Part shown: piece after piece, positions 1-12,189 of the stretch
Layout of the letters: the number at the start of each line of letters is the position of its first letter
Position numbering within the stretch: the stretch's first letter is position 1
Assembly: GCF_020360975.1 (NCBI RefSeq)
Contig: NW_025408675.1
Coordinates: 1,054,001 to 1,118,000 of the forward strand
Source: Hirsutella rhossiliensis
Taxonomy: Eukaryota > Ascomycota > Sordariomycetes > Hypocreales > Ophiocordycipitaceae
DNA: 64,000 nucleotides
Direction of reading: 5' to 3'
Notes under the pieces: model-generated
Seen by the model: only the letters and a program-made list of their open reading frames with translations
Told to the model about the DNA's origin: nothing
Databases searched by the model: none
Position numbers and translations under genes: made by a program

Positions 1-3000
1 ATACTGAATTTATATAAAATAAGTAGATAGAAAGAATATAAATTTACTAGACTTAAGGGAAATTTAAATTATACCTTATAGACTATAAGGATAGAGGCTA
101 TCCTTATAAAAGAAAAGCTTATTACTGCTCTAGAGTAAGTAAATTATATATAGACTATAGAGGCTTTATTTATAATATTCCTTTAAGTTAAAGATAGTCC
201 CTTAATATAAATTTAGTATCTAAAAAATGCTAAAGAAGCGTAGGATAAGCTTAAAAAGCTATATAATCCGTCGAACTTTTCGTCGAATTATCTACTTATT
301 AAGCAGCTCTTTAATCTTAGTCCCTTAGACTTTAATTTAGAGAAATACCTTTATAAGGTAAAGGAAATCTACGAGGATTTAAAATCCTATAATATAGAAA
401 TTCTAGAAGTTATTCTTATAGCATAGATTCTTAATTGCCTTAATAAGGAATTTAGAAGCTATATTATAAATATTACGTAGAGCCTTAAGTATAATTCTAC
501 GGCGTTTACCCTCGAAACCCTTATAGCTAGTCTTTTAAACGAAGCTAGAAGAATAGAGGATATAGACGAATCTTTAGAGAAAGCCTTCCTAATACAAAAG
601 AAGCCTTAGAAATCCTATAGAAATTCTATAGATACTCCTTATTATAAGGAATATAAAAAACCAAGGCATTTTATAGTAAATTGCTATAAATTATACCTAA
701 ATAAGGCTCCTATTTATTAGGTATTAAATAAAGGAAAAAAGGATAATAAGACTTAAATTTCTAAGAAGAGAAAATCTTCTTCTTTTTTTAGGAAGAAATC
801 CCCTTCTAGTAGTATTTCTACTACTAATAAAAGAAGGAAGGCTTAAATTACTAAGCTAGAGTCCGATTCGAAAGATAGTAATAAGGTCTTAAATATAGCT
901 TTATAAGAAGAAAATATAGACCTAGATATCGACCTTATAGACCTTTCTAAGGCCCTAACCCCTATATAAACGTCTAAGGATTTAAAGGTAATTTTAACCT
1001 CTATAAATACCCCTATAGTAGAAGCTAATAAAGACTTTCTTTTAAGACCTCTAAAAGCCTCGATTCCTAGAATAAAGGAATTAGTCTTAAAGGTAAGAGA
1101 AGGAGGATTTCCTAGTTATAAGAATAAAAGGATCTTTAATTTTATTTATAATACCGGAGCTACTAAGTATATAGTATCTAATAAGAATTTCCTTATTAAC
1201 TATAAAGAAATTAAGTCTAAAGTTTACTAGGGAAAAGCTTCCTTTATATTAGTAAAAGGAAAGAGGGACTTAGTATTTAAGTTCCCGTATAGTAGAAAAA
1301 GGTATATCCTTTAAGACTGCTTTTATATACCTAAATTAAGGGTAAATATACTATCCTAATCTTATTTTAATAATACCTATGCCTTAATAAAAGGAAATAA
1401 AGTCCTTTTATTAGATAATAAGGCTAAGGTCCTTACTAAAGGATTTCTTAGAAATAAATTATATTATATTCCTATAAAACCTTTATTAGAAAGCTAATCG
1501 ATCCTTATTATATCTTTAAAAGTAAAGGATATAGATTTTTATACTTAGTACTTACGCTTAGGGTATATAAATAGTAGGGCTATTTTAGAAATATTAAAAA
1601 GATATAATAAGGATATAAAAATACCTTTAAAAGAGGAAAATAAAATAAGGCAATACGAAATATATATTAGAGCTAAAGCAACGAATAAGGTTAATAAACA
1701 ACCTTCGTATAAGTCTTATTCTTATTTAGAAAAAATAGTATTAGATATTTAGGGGCTAATTAAAGTGCCTACTTATAATAAATATTACTATTATATTTCT
1801 TTCCTAAACGTAGGAACCTAATATCTAGAAATATACCTTCTTCGAAAAAAGAAAGAAGCTCTAAATAGGTTCCTAGAATTTAAAAATAGGGTAGAAAATA
1901 ACCCTAAAAATACTAGGATTAAAGAAGCATTTTCTAATAATGCTAAAGAATTTATATATAAAATAAAGCTTTATTACGAAAAAGAAGGAATTACCTTTAA
2001 TTCTAGTCTTCCTAGGACGCTAGAATCTAATAGTAGAATAAAAAGAATAAATCGTACTATATTAGAAAAAGTATAAGCTCTTTTATTTACTACTAGGCTT
2101 CCTAAATATCTATAGGGAGAAGCTGTTTTAATAGCTACTTATTTATATAATAGATTACTATATTCTACGATAGGATTTAAAAGTCTTATAGAAAAGAGGG
2201 ATAATATAATACTACCCTTTAAGACCTTAAATAAAATTAAGACCTTTAGAAGCCTTATATATTATAAGAATAAAGACCTTAAAGATAAGCTAGATAATAA
2301 AGCTTTTAAGGGAATAATAGTAGGCTATTTAAAAAATATATATAAAATCTAGGATTTTTCTAAGAGAAAGATTACTATCTCTAAAGATATTACTATACTA
2401 GAAAATAAATTTATAAAAAATCTAGAAATCTCTAGTAGTAATAATACCTTTGATTTTAATTTTATTCCGAATAAAAATAAGCTAGAAAGCTATATCCCTA
2501 TAGAGGAAGCTACTAAAGAACCTAGAGATAAAAGTCCCTTGCCCTTTATAGAAGAAGAGTCTTTAAATAACGATCCTATTCCTACTACTAGTAAAATAGT
2601 AGTAGAATTACCTAAGAAGCCGGAAGGGTTTAATTCTAACTATATCGAATACCCTAACGTTAATTTATTTCTAAACTGCGATTTTATAGAGTTAATTCTA
2701 GCTAGTATAGAAAATCAGGATCTAAAAATTCTAAAGACCTATAAATAGGCAATAAATAGCCCTAAAATAGTATTTTAGAAAGATACTATAATTAAGGAAA
2801 TTATCTAGCTAATTAAATATAAAACTTAGGAATTTTCCTACCTCCCTAGGAATAAGGAGGCTATAGGAGGCCGCTAGGTCTATACTATTAAGAAGGATAG
2901 TTAAAATAATATAATAAAATATAAAGCCCGTTTCGTAATATAGGGATTTAAGTAGATCTATAGCTTATATTTCCTAGATACCTTCTCGACTATAGCTAGA

Positions 3001-4905
3001 CCTAAATCTATTAGAATTCTACTTATTTTAGCTATTATCTATAAATTCGAAGCTTTATAAATAGATATAATAAATGCCTTTATATATACCGATATAGATA
3101 GCGAAGTATATATCGATCTTCCTATAGGCTACGAAGAATATGCTCTTAAAGAATATTATTTAAAATATAGATTAGCTTATAGAGCTAAAGGAATTAAATT
3201 AACTAAATTCCTAGACCTATATAAAACCGGTTAAATTAAAGCAAAGCTAAAGAAAGCATTATATAGCCTAAAATAAAGTCTTAAGCTCTAGTATAATTAT
3301 TTAAAAATTATACTAAATAATCTTAGATTTCTTTCTCTTTCATAAATAAAGGAGTATTTATAAATAAGGACTATAGTATAGCCTTAGTAATTTACGTCGA
3401 CGACTTTCTTATAGTAGGGCCCTCTAAATCTATAATAAAAGAAAGATTATTTAAAGAATTATCTAAATTCCTAGACTTTACTATCTTAAGAGATATAAAA
3501 GACTTCTTAGGTTTAAATATTATAATAAACTAAGAAAATAAAGAGCTATATATATCCTAAGAAAATTATACCTTAAATAAATTAAAGGAATTTAATAAAG
3601 AAGGTTTAAGAACTTCGAATTTACCCGCTATAATAGGCTTTAAGCTTATAAAAGTAAAGGAATTACCTTTTAATAAAGATATATTATAATTTTAGAAAGA
3701 AATAGGATCTTTATTATACTTAGCCTTATTTACTAGGCTAGATATCTTATATTCTATAATTTCCTATACTAGATTCGCGGCTAAGCCCGACTAAACGTAT
3801 TTTAAGGCTTTAAATATAATTTAGAAATATTTAAATAAATTCCTAGCCTAAAGATTAAATATAATTATAATATCCCCTTTACCTATCTATATATAAAGGG
3901 TTTTACTAACTCTAGCTAGGCGTCGGATTTAACGGACGGAAAATCCTTTTCTAGTTACTATTTTTATATATATAATAATATAATAAGCTAGGCTTGCTCT
4001 AAGTAGAAAGCCGTTGCTCTTTCTACCTATAAAGTAGAGTATATTAGCCTTAGGGAGGTAAATAAAGAAGCTATTTATTTAAATATACTTTTTAAAAATA
4101 TTACTAAGGATCTATCTATTAAGATTCCTAATACTATACCTCTTATTTTAACGGATAATACTACTACTATTAAATTAGTAGAAAATCCGGAATTTTATAA
4201 AAGGTCTAAGTATATAAGATTAGCCTATTACTATACTAGAACTAGTATAAGAGAAAGGGAAATTAGAGTTTTTTATATTAAATTAAAAGATAATATAGCT
4301 AATATTTTTACGAAGGAATTAAGACCTAGATTACTCTATAAATTTAAAGACGGTCTATCCTTAATATAAGTTCCTAAGCAATTAAAAGGGGTTTTTAGAT
4401 ATTTCTTATACTTTTTATATCTTTCCCCTACTAGGTTTTTCCTTTTTAGGTTACTTAAAGAAATATTTACTAGGTTTTTATCTATTAAGATTTTCCTAGT
4501 AATAATAGGTTTTACCTTATATAAGGTTATCCTATAAATAATTATTATAACTATAGATTTTTCCTACTATAGGTTTTTCTATTAGTATATACCTAAGGAT
4601 TTTTTTTCCTAAGAAAGAATAGGTTTTTATATATCCTATTAAGGTATAAGAATAGTTTTCCTAAATTAGGTTTTCCCTATATATATACTACTATAAATAA
4701 ATTAGTAAAGAGTATATAAATCTACTCTTTAAGGGAGGCTATAAGGAACGGTGTTCCTACTATAAATAAAGCAGCTATAATATACTCTCCTAATTATATA
4801 AGCTAATAAGTAGTATATTAATTATAGATAAAACCTTATCCTATAAAGTAAGAATCGCTCGTTATTTTATATATTATTATATATTAAACGGGTTGCCGGT
4901 TATCG
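1..4905 (+). mobile_element. Ty1/copia LTR retrotransposon, RIPped, probably 5'-truncated by window edge
   Basis: Reading through stops gives the copia order on the + strand. A gag of the UBN2 type comes first, with NYTL near 70 and a degenerate zinc knuckle near 660-720. The protease follows near 1135-1170, with the active site reading NTGA, so the Asp has become Asn. The pre-integrase and integrase core lie at about 1530-2420. Reverse transcriptase lies at about 2820-3420, with the YVDD catalytic box intact at 3393-3404. RNase H runs to about 4370. A likely purine tract and 3' LTR follow at about 4730-4905. The only surviving open stretch is a 69-codon piece at 2539-2748 in the integrase/RT linker. 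The 5' LTR is left of the window. The element cannot be functional. Confidence 0.85.
3393..3404 (+). other. Copia reverse transcriptase YVDD box
   Basis: The codons TAC GTC GAC GAC within the frame VIYVDDFLIVG encode the catalytic box of Ty1/copia reverse transcriptase. These codons contain no CpA or TpG that RIP could have hit, which explains why the box survives amid many stops. Confidence 0.85.
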
Positions 4906-6478
4906 TATAATTAGGAATCGAAGGAACAGAGCTAGCTTAAAATACTAGCTAAGACCTCTTAAGAATACTAGCACGACTAACCTCCTTTAAATATAAATAT
5001 TAGAGGAACCAAGATACTTTTAGATTCACTTAAGGTATCACGGAATTCCCTAGTCTTAGGGCTATACGGCAGCTTAAATCTAGTCGCGAAAGGTTCTTCC
5101 GTTTAGCTATAATTATCTATATAAGATAGTATGTCCGCTAGTAAATAGAGAGAGAATTATTAACTTTAATACCTCTTCTATATACTAATATACTACTAAT
5201 AAATTCCGTTGAAAATCCTACCTTATACTCCTTCTTCCCTTCTATTACGTAGTTTTATATAATTCCTTAATTTCCTAAAATTCCGCTTTTACTTATATAC
5301 CTTAAGAAGGCTTAAGGGGGCGGAGTCCTCTTTATTATCTAAGGCGAGGAGCGGTTTTATCTTCGCTACTTAAACCGCTATAGGCCGCTTAGCTAAAAGG
5401 AAGGGGCATTTTAATATAAAGTATATAAATACTCTATAATATAAGTAGCGGCCGTTAGCTTTCCTCTTCTTAATTTCCTTGCTTATTACCTACTTCGCCT
5501 ACTACTTAGAGTATAAGGCGGTATAAAAAGTAGTCGACGGCGTCTTCTTACTATATTTAGCCTAGTCTATATAAGTAGCCGATATTAAGGTATCCTTATC
5601 TATATTAATAGCCGGTTATTTATCTTATAAAAGGGCGGTAATCCTATTACTACTATATAGCGTATACTTATAAAGCTTTTAAAAACGCGGCGTCTACTTA
5701 TAGCCCTAAGCTACCTTTATTAACCGGCTTATATACTCGCTATAGTTAATAGGTATAATTATAGGGATAAGTAGCTCTTATAGGGCTAGCGTAATTAAAT
5801 TCTATAGCTATATAAGCTTCGCGCTATCTTCCTATACTATAGTCCCTACTACTTATAAGAGTGTCTTTTTAAAATCGGGAAGGAATTCGCTAAAGGTTTA
5901 TCTATCTTTTTACTTAAGGGTTTATAGCCTATCTTATACCTTCTCCCGCTCCTATACGTTGCCGAACGTATATATAAGGTATTAAAAGAAGTCTTATAGG
6001 TCGCGTCTACCTTTAAGGCCGCCCTTATCTTAGAATCTAGAGATCCGCTATATCTAAGGCTTTAGTAGCGTATAAAGAAGCAAATACTATACTATATCGC
6101 GATAGCTATTTAGGCCCTATTTCTCGTTAGTTATAAACTTTATCTATAGCTAGCTAAGGAAGAAGTAAAAGGACTTTAGCTTACTATCTTAAGTCGGCTA
6201 AGAGAGCGGCTTTTATATCGGTAGTATCGCCGCCGTAACCGGCGTTATAGAGGTCGTAGGGGTTAAAGCTAGTCTTATAAACGGCTCCCTTAGTATAGCG
6301 AGAACCTTATCCTTCTTACTAGCCGTTACGCTTTTAATTGCTTCTAGGATAGCTATAATACTTCTTATCCGTCTAAGGAGGGGCGGAGTACTTCTTTAAG
6401 GGGGAGGCGCCCTCTTTAAAAAGATATTTATTAGATCTATTAATTAATAGCTTATACTATTACGGAGTAAGTAGAGGC

Positions 6479-6646
6479 GTATATATAAGTACTATTTATA
6501 GGATAATATTAATAAGCTATATAGAGCTCTCCTATACGCGGCTAGCTTATATATTTATATATAAGATCCGGCCCTTTATATATAACTATATAGCTTAAGC
6601 TATAGCCTAAGCCTATAACTTATAATAGTTAAAGACTCTTATATAG
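6479..6646 (+). repeat. Direct repeat E, copy 1
   Basis: About 168 bp here recur in the same orientation at 8335-8503. Both contain the block agatccggccctttatata or its near twin, followed by a run around aatagttaaagactctt. Spacing is about 1.86 kb. They could be LTRs of a small element or two solo LTRs. I found no coding homology between them. Confidence 0.6.
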
Positions 6647-7083
6647 AGCTTTATATACTAAAGTACCGTCCCTTATATTATAGTACTAAGAGCTATTACT
6701 ATATACTAATATAAGAGGGGCGGGATATTATAAGCTTACTAAAGCTAGCTATATACTATTATATATACTTTTACTCCTTAGCTAAAAGTACTAAAGCTTA
6801 ACTCTTAAGGCGCGGCCCTTACTAATAATATAGTTTATCTAAGAAGCTTACTTAAGAGGGTATTATATATTATTTACTAATGTTTTTTCTATAACTAAGC
6901 GTATATAGTCTATATAAGAGTTCTATCCCTTTAAGTATAATATTAGGTATTATTTAAAGGCGCGCCTCTTTAAAAGCTAGGTAAGGGTATAATATAAAGG
7001 CTTTTACCTTATATAGGTATAAGGAAATATATATTATAATACGATTAGTTAGGTAGTAAAGATAGTTAAAGGTACTATATTAT

Positions 7084-7322
7084 TATAAGAGCGCTACTAA
7101 AAGGTATAGGCTAATAAAGTACTTAGGTATATAGTACTAATATATTAGTAGGGTATTAGTAGGGAATTATATCTACCCTACTTATATATTATAGACCTCT
7201 TACTACTTTAACTAAAAAAGAGAAATCCCTCTTTTAGTAAGCTTTAGTCTTATAATAAAGAGAATATAATATATATAGCGTAGTACCTCTAGCTATCTCT
7301 ACTACCTAACTAATCGTACTAT
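7084..7322 (-). repeat. Repeat X, copy A (inverted, nested in copy B)
   Basis: A roughly 235-bp repeat in reverse orientation. It matches the forward copies at 7342-7536 and 23931-24164. Diagnostic pieces in forward sense are tagttaggtag near the start and agtagcgctcttata at the end. It is followed at once by a forward copy, which makes a long imperfect palindrome of about 450 bp. The forward copy B seems to begin at about 7035-7072, so A lies inside B. Confidence 0.6.
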
Positions 7323-7341
7323 AATATATATTCCCTTATAG

Positions 7342-7536
7342 CTATATATATTATATTCTCCTTATTATAAGACTAAAGCTTATAAGAAGAAGGATTTTTC
7401 CTCTTTTATTAAAATAGTAAGTAGTTTATAATATATAAGTAAGGTATTTATAATTCCTTACTAATACCCTACTAATATATTAGTACTATATACCTAAGTA
7501 CTTTATTAGCTTATACCTCTTAATAGCGCTCTTATA
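7342..7536 (+). repeat. Repeat X, copy B (main part)
   Basis: Forward copy of repeat X. Its first ~38 bp appear to lie at about 7035-7072, displaced by the inverted copy at 7084-7322. No coding capacity was recognised. A solo LTR or MITE is possible. Its ends do not form clear inverted repeats, so an LTR is slightly favoured. Confidence 0.55.
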
Positions 7537-8334
7537 ATTATCTCCTCCCTTATATAAACGTTTTAGCTATATCTTTAATATATATTGCTTTCGCTACGCT
7601 ATATATATTTAGTTAAGAAGAGAGGTAGTTTTAGTTATATATTATATATATATACTTATATAAGTATATATTAATTTATACTCTATAACGTTAATAGTTA
7701 TTATACTAGCGGTTATTACTAAGTAACTATTATAGTATTACTTATATATTAGCCGCGGAACTATAATATAAAGAATATATATATATATCTCTTACTTTTT
7801 TTATTTTATTTTCTTCTTTAACTCTTTTACTTATAATTACTATAGAGTTTTATACCTTTTTTTATTAATCCCTTATACCCTTTTTTATTACTTTTTATTA
7901 ACGATTTATTAATAATAATACCTTTTATACTAAAGAAGATAAAGAACTATAACGCTAATTTCCTATACTATATATAAGAGTAGGTAGTAGCGGGTTTGCC
8001 TTTAAAGTATAAGCGATTAGCTTAGAAGTCTTATAGCGACGCTAGTTCCTTTTTAATAAAGAAAGCTAAGAAAGGTATAAGGGAATCTTAGTCCTAGGAG
8101 ACTTTTAGTCTAAGACTTAATATTAGCGAAGGTCGTACCCTTATTACCTTACTAAATACCTTAACTCTAGCTATTAATAAGCCTACCTTTATAAGCTAAG
8201 AAACTTATAAGTCTATTACCCTTATTAGCGATATTAATACTTATAAGGAGATTATACTTAGGCGCTCTTAAGTAAGTACTAATAACCTAGCTACTTTATC
8301 TTAATAGGATAGCTTTATTATAAAGTAGGTAAAG

Positions 8335-8503
8335 GTATATATATAAGTACTATTTATAGGATAATATTAATAAGCTATATAAAGCTCTTTTATATATAGC
8401 TAGCCCGCCCTTATATATATAGGATCCGGCCCTTTATATATAACTATATAGCTTAGGCTATAGCCTAAGCTTATTACCTATAATAGTTAAAGACTCTTAT
8501 ATA
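8335..8503 (+). repeat. Direct repeat E, copy 2
   Basis: Partner of the repeat at 6479-6646, same orientation, with scattered transitions and one diverged stretch in the middle. Confidence 0.6.
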
Positions 8504-9039
8504 ATACCTTCCCTTAAGCGCGGTATAAGGCTGCTTTATTAATAGCTCCTATATAATTAGGCCTATATTACTAGCTCTTCCCTACCCTTTCTTATTAATC
8601 GAGCTAGCCTTACTAGCCCTATTATCCCCGCGCCTATTAGCTTAAATAGCTAGAACCTAGCTTTATACTTATTAGCCGGCTAGCTATTTAAATAAGGGCG
8701 TAACTTATTATATATACCCTTAAGTAGCCGGCGGCCGGTCTAGACCTATATAAGCCTTAGGTTACCTATCCTCTTTACCTTAGGTAGTATCTTTTACTAA
8801 GGGGTATATAAGGTAGTATCCCTCCTTTTCCCCTTCCCTTCCTTCTTTCTTTTCTTTAACTATAATAGTAGTATTAATAAGTAAGTTCTACTCTACCTAA
8901 GGCATTAGTCTATTCTTAGCTATATAGGCCGCTCTATTAATATATACTTATAGTAATAGTAGTAGTAGTAATAATAGCCTTAATAATAATAATAACTTTA
9001 ATTAATAAGTTCTATATATTACTAAGTAAGTAGCTATAT

Positions 9040-9980
9040 TTTATTATACTAACTTCCGCGATAGATATATCTACCTCTCCCTCTCTTACCTCCTCTTTCT
9101 TAGAGTATATAGAGTCGTTCGTTAACGCTATATTAGCCGCGGCTAACGATAACTCCGCCGCTACCGCCGCTCTTACCCGCGCCGCTACTACCGCTCCTAC
9201 CGCTACCGCCGCCGCCTCTACTACGCTATTCGCCCTTACGTCGCCCCTTAATATAACGACGCTATCTCTACCGCTACCTATAACGCCCGGCCCCTCGGCC
9301 CCTACCTTTATCTCCGCTACCCTTATAAGTCTATAGTTAGGTAAGTATAATAAATATTATCCGCTAACCTCCTATAGTATAAGCGCTAAGTATAAGCTAG
9401 CGCCGCCCGCTTAGCCCCTTATATACGTTATACGTTATAGGAGCTCGACTACTTCAACTAAGCTAGGCGCCGCCGCGGTAGTAGCTACTATTAGTATACG
9501 CGCGCCGGCCGCGCTTATAAGGCGGCGCCTCCTATCCTTCTCGCTATAGCGTTAGCTTAGAAGGCCGGCTTATATAGGTAAGCGTAAGGGGCTACTATAA
9601 AGCGCCTTACCGCCGCCGCCGCCGCCTATTATAACCTCCGCGCCCTTAAGCGATATAGCCTTATACCTAAGTAGGTCCTTACTCCTTTACTTCTTTACTT
9701 CCGCTTTTAATATACCTAGCGCTAAGGATACCGCCTCTATCGCTTTATTAGCGGTCCTTTTAGCCGTGCCCGCCTCTGCTACCGCCGCTGCCCCTACTAC
9801 CGCCGCTAGCTGCCGCCCCTCTACCCTTAAAGCCGCCGCTACTATTAACTAGCTTATAGGCTTAAAGGGCCGCCTTAGCGCCTTAAAGACCGCCGCTGCC
9901 GTTAATAAGAAGGAGGAGGCTAATAAGGACGACGATAATAAAGATAATAATAAGGGTAATAATAATAATAAGGAATAAGC
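9040..9980 (+). pseudogene. CpG-rich relic of a Pro/Ala/Thr-rich coding region
   Basis: A GC-rich patch inside the RIP block, read best on +. The frame is rich in Ala, Thr, Ser and Pro at first and ends in a Lys/Asp/Asn-rich tail (GAC GAC GAT AAT AAA repeats near 9925-9975). Its composition is like the first ORF (gag-like) of some fungal retroelements, but I see no zinc knuckle or other diagnostic motif. CpG sites are retained while CpA has become TpA. Family assignment is open. Confidence 0.35.
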
Positions 9981-10149
9981 CTAGGTAGTTTAAAGGCTCT
10001 ACTTTATAATAAATACTATTTTTATCTTTACTTATACTATTATACTTATATTACTTATATTACTATAACTACCTCCTTTACTTTACTTACTTTATAGTCT
10101 TAGCTTAGGCTACTATTAGTAGTTTACTAGTTTATTATTTTTATTTATT

Positions 10150-11380
10150 AATCTATATAAGGCCTTAAACTTATCGAGGGCTATAGCTCTTATAAACTTA
10201 TATATAGGTTCTTATATAAGGTTAAGGTACCCGCGCTACTTAATAAGAACCTCCTAGCATTTCCCCCGGCCTACCTTCTTTTAGCGTATAGCCTATATCT
10301 CTTTAACCTTAAATTCGTCGTCCCCTTTTACCTTAAATATAGGCGGTTAAGCGTCCGCTACTTCTTATTTAAGTAGTAGGTTAAAAGAGGCTTAGTAAAG
10401 GAGGTTAATATTAACCTTATTATAAACCCCTATTAAGAGACTATTAAGCTTAACTACTTATAGGCTAACGACCCTTTATACTATAAACTTTATATATAGC
10501 TAGTCTAGCTTTTTCTTTAGTAGCGCTAACTTATAGTTATAAAGGTTAAGCTATACTTTATCTCTTACTATAAACCTATCCGCTAGCGCCTTAGTCTTAT
10601 TAGTATACCGCTCTTAATCCTATACTATAGTGGCTATCGCGGATTAATAGTATTTTATAGTTTCTTATAGCTTTTATATAAACATAGAAGTATAGCTTTC
10701 TAGTAATATACTACTATACTACTCTATTACTACGTCCGCGGTAAACGGGATTAAGGAGGGCGGCTTAAAGCTATACGTTATAAAAAAGGGGGCTATCTTA
10801 ATAAAAGTTTATAGTTTACTATTTAGCGCGAGCTAGGCAATAAGGAGCTAGCGGTCTTAGTCCGCTTAGTTATAGGCTATAACTACCTATAGGTATGCCT
10901 ATACTTCTTAGTTAACCCTCTTAAGTCCCTTATTAGTCTATAGGTAATAAGCTATACTAAGTAGCTATATAATTTAAAGTAGCTAGTATAAGTACTACTA
11001 AAAGTAGCTAGTTTAGTTTAACCCTTTATTGCTTATAATAAAGGCTAGCTAGCTATATTAGCGGGCCTAGTACTAAAAGAAGCGCTTTATATAAGCTTCT
11101 ATATTTATAGATAGTATTAGCTTTAGTACTATTAATTTACTAAGTCGGTCCTTAATTACTTATATATAGCGGTTACCGCCCTTTATAAGCGGGAGGTCTA
11201 TTATAAAGTCTATCTATATATATATATATAAAACTAGTCTAGTATTAAAAGCTACTTTAGTAGCCCCTTAAGCTATACCTTTTAGATCTTTATATAGCTA
11301 TAAATATCATAGCTATAAAGGAAGCGATAAATATAGTACTATAAGAGGGGCTAGTAAAAGTCTTTTATAAGGCCTACTAC
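10150..11380 (-). mobile_element. Ty3/gypsy chromovirus fragment: integrase and chromodomain, RIPped
   Basis: On the minus strand, stops ignored, the integrase core is clear. IDFIIDLPL..GGNRYI is encoded at about 11,138-11,213, followed by a VIKDRLSKLIVL-like strand. A YYLQTN..ERVN-like segment carries the DDE glutamate region near 10,930-10,900. A C-terminal GDDEFKVKEI..VLIK..GY stretch at about 10,340-10,190 matches a chromodomain. The element is cut on its right side by repeat D at 11,410, so RT and gag are absent here. It is a different lineage or a far older copy than the intact-looking chromovirus at 46.6-53.0 kb. Confidence 0.75.
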
Positions 11381-11409
11381 TATACCTTATCTGCCTAGGT
11401 AACTATAAG

Positions 11410-12098
11410 AAGGTATAAGTAATAAGTATAGAATCGGGTAATTAATAATATAAGCGGAAAGATCGGTCGAAGGAGTATAGGGTAGGATTTCGTCCGGAAT
11501 TTATAACGAGTATATAAGGGGCTAAATAATATATTAAAAGAATAGCGTTATAAAGGATACGTATAAACTTACTTATTCTATCTACTACTCCTAGGGAAAT
11601 CCTTTGTCTTTTATAGACTATTACTCGCTTATTAGTAGACTAATTAGTTAGCTTTCTAGTACTTTCTATAGTACTTAAAAAGCTCTATCTATAGTATATC
11701 TTCCTAACTTAATAGGTAGTTTAATTATAACGTAATAGTTAACGTAAGACTATAGGTTCTAGTATAAGTAGTAGATTTAACTAGAATATTCTATGCCTTA
11801 CCTATTCTTATATTATAGATATCTTTAGAACCGCTAGGCTAAAATAGGCAATATAGTATCCGTTTGACTTATAATTAACTTATGTATTTTATATATATTT
11901 TATTTTATTAAGATAGGCTTATCTTAACCCGCTTTTCTTAAAGGAAGGTATAGATATTTAGTAGAGGTCTTTATCTTTAAAGGTTATTCCCTTAGACTAT
12001 ATTATAGAGCCTCTTTTACTAGCTTATTTTATAGAGCCTCTATATACCTATTATTTCTTTATAATAGTAAAATAGGAATATAAGGGTATATTCTTATA
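11410..12098 (+). repeat. Direct repeat D, copy 1 (~690 bp)
   Basis: This segment recurs almost unchanged and in the same orientation at 24,736-25,425. The shared block starts at aaggtataagtaataag and ends at ggtatattcttata. Differences are scattered, mostly transitions. It probably represents LTRs: either solo copies or the pair bounding a composite ~14-kb element. The sequence between them holds several unrelated transposons. Confidence 0.75.
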
Positions 12099-12189
12099 GC
12101 TTCCCTTAAAAAGTACTAGGTAAATAGTGCTCTTTACTAGTTATTTCTTTTATAGTAGAATTAACCTTATTAAGAATAAGGTATATAAT

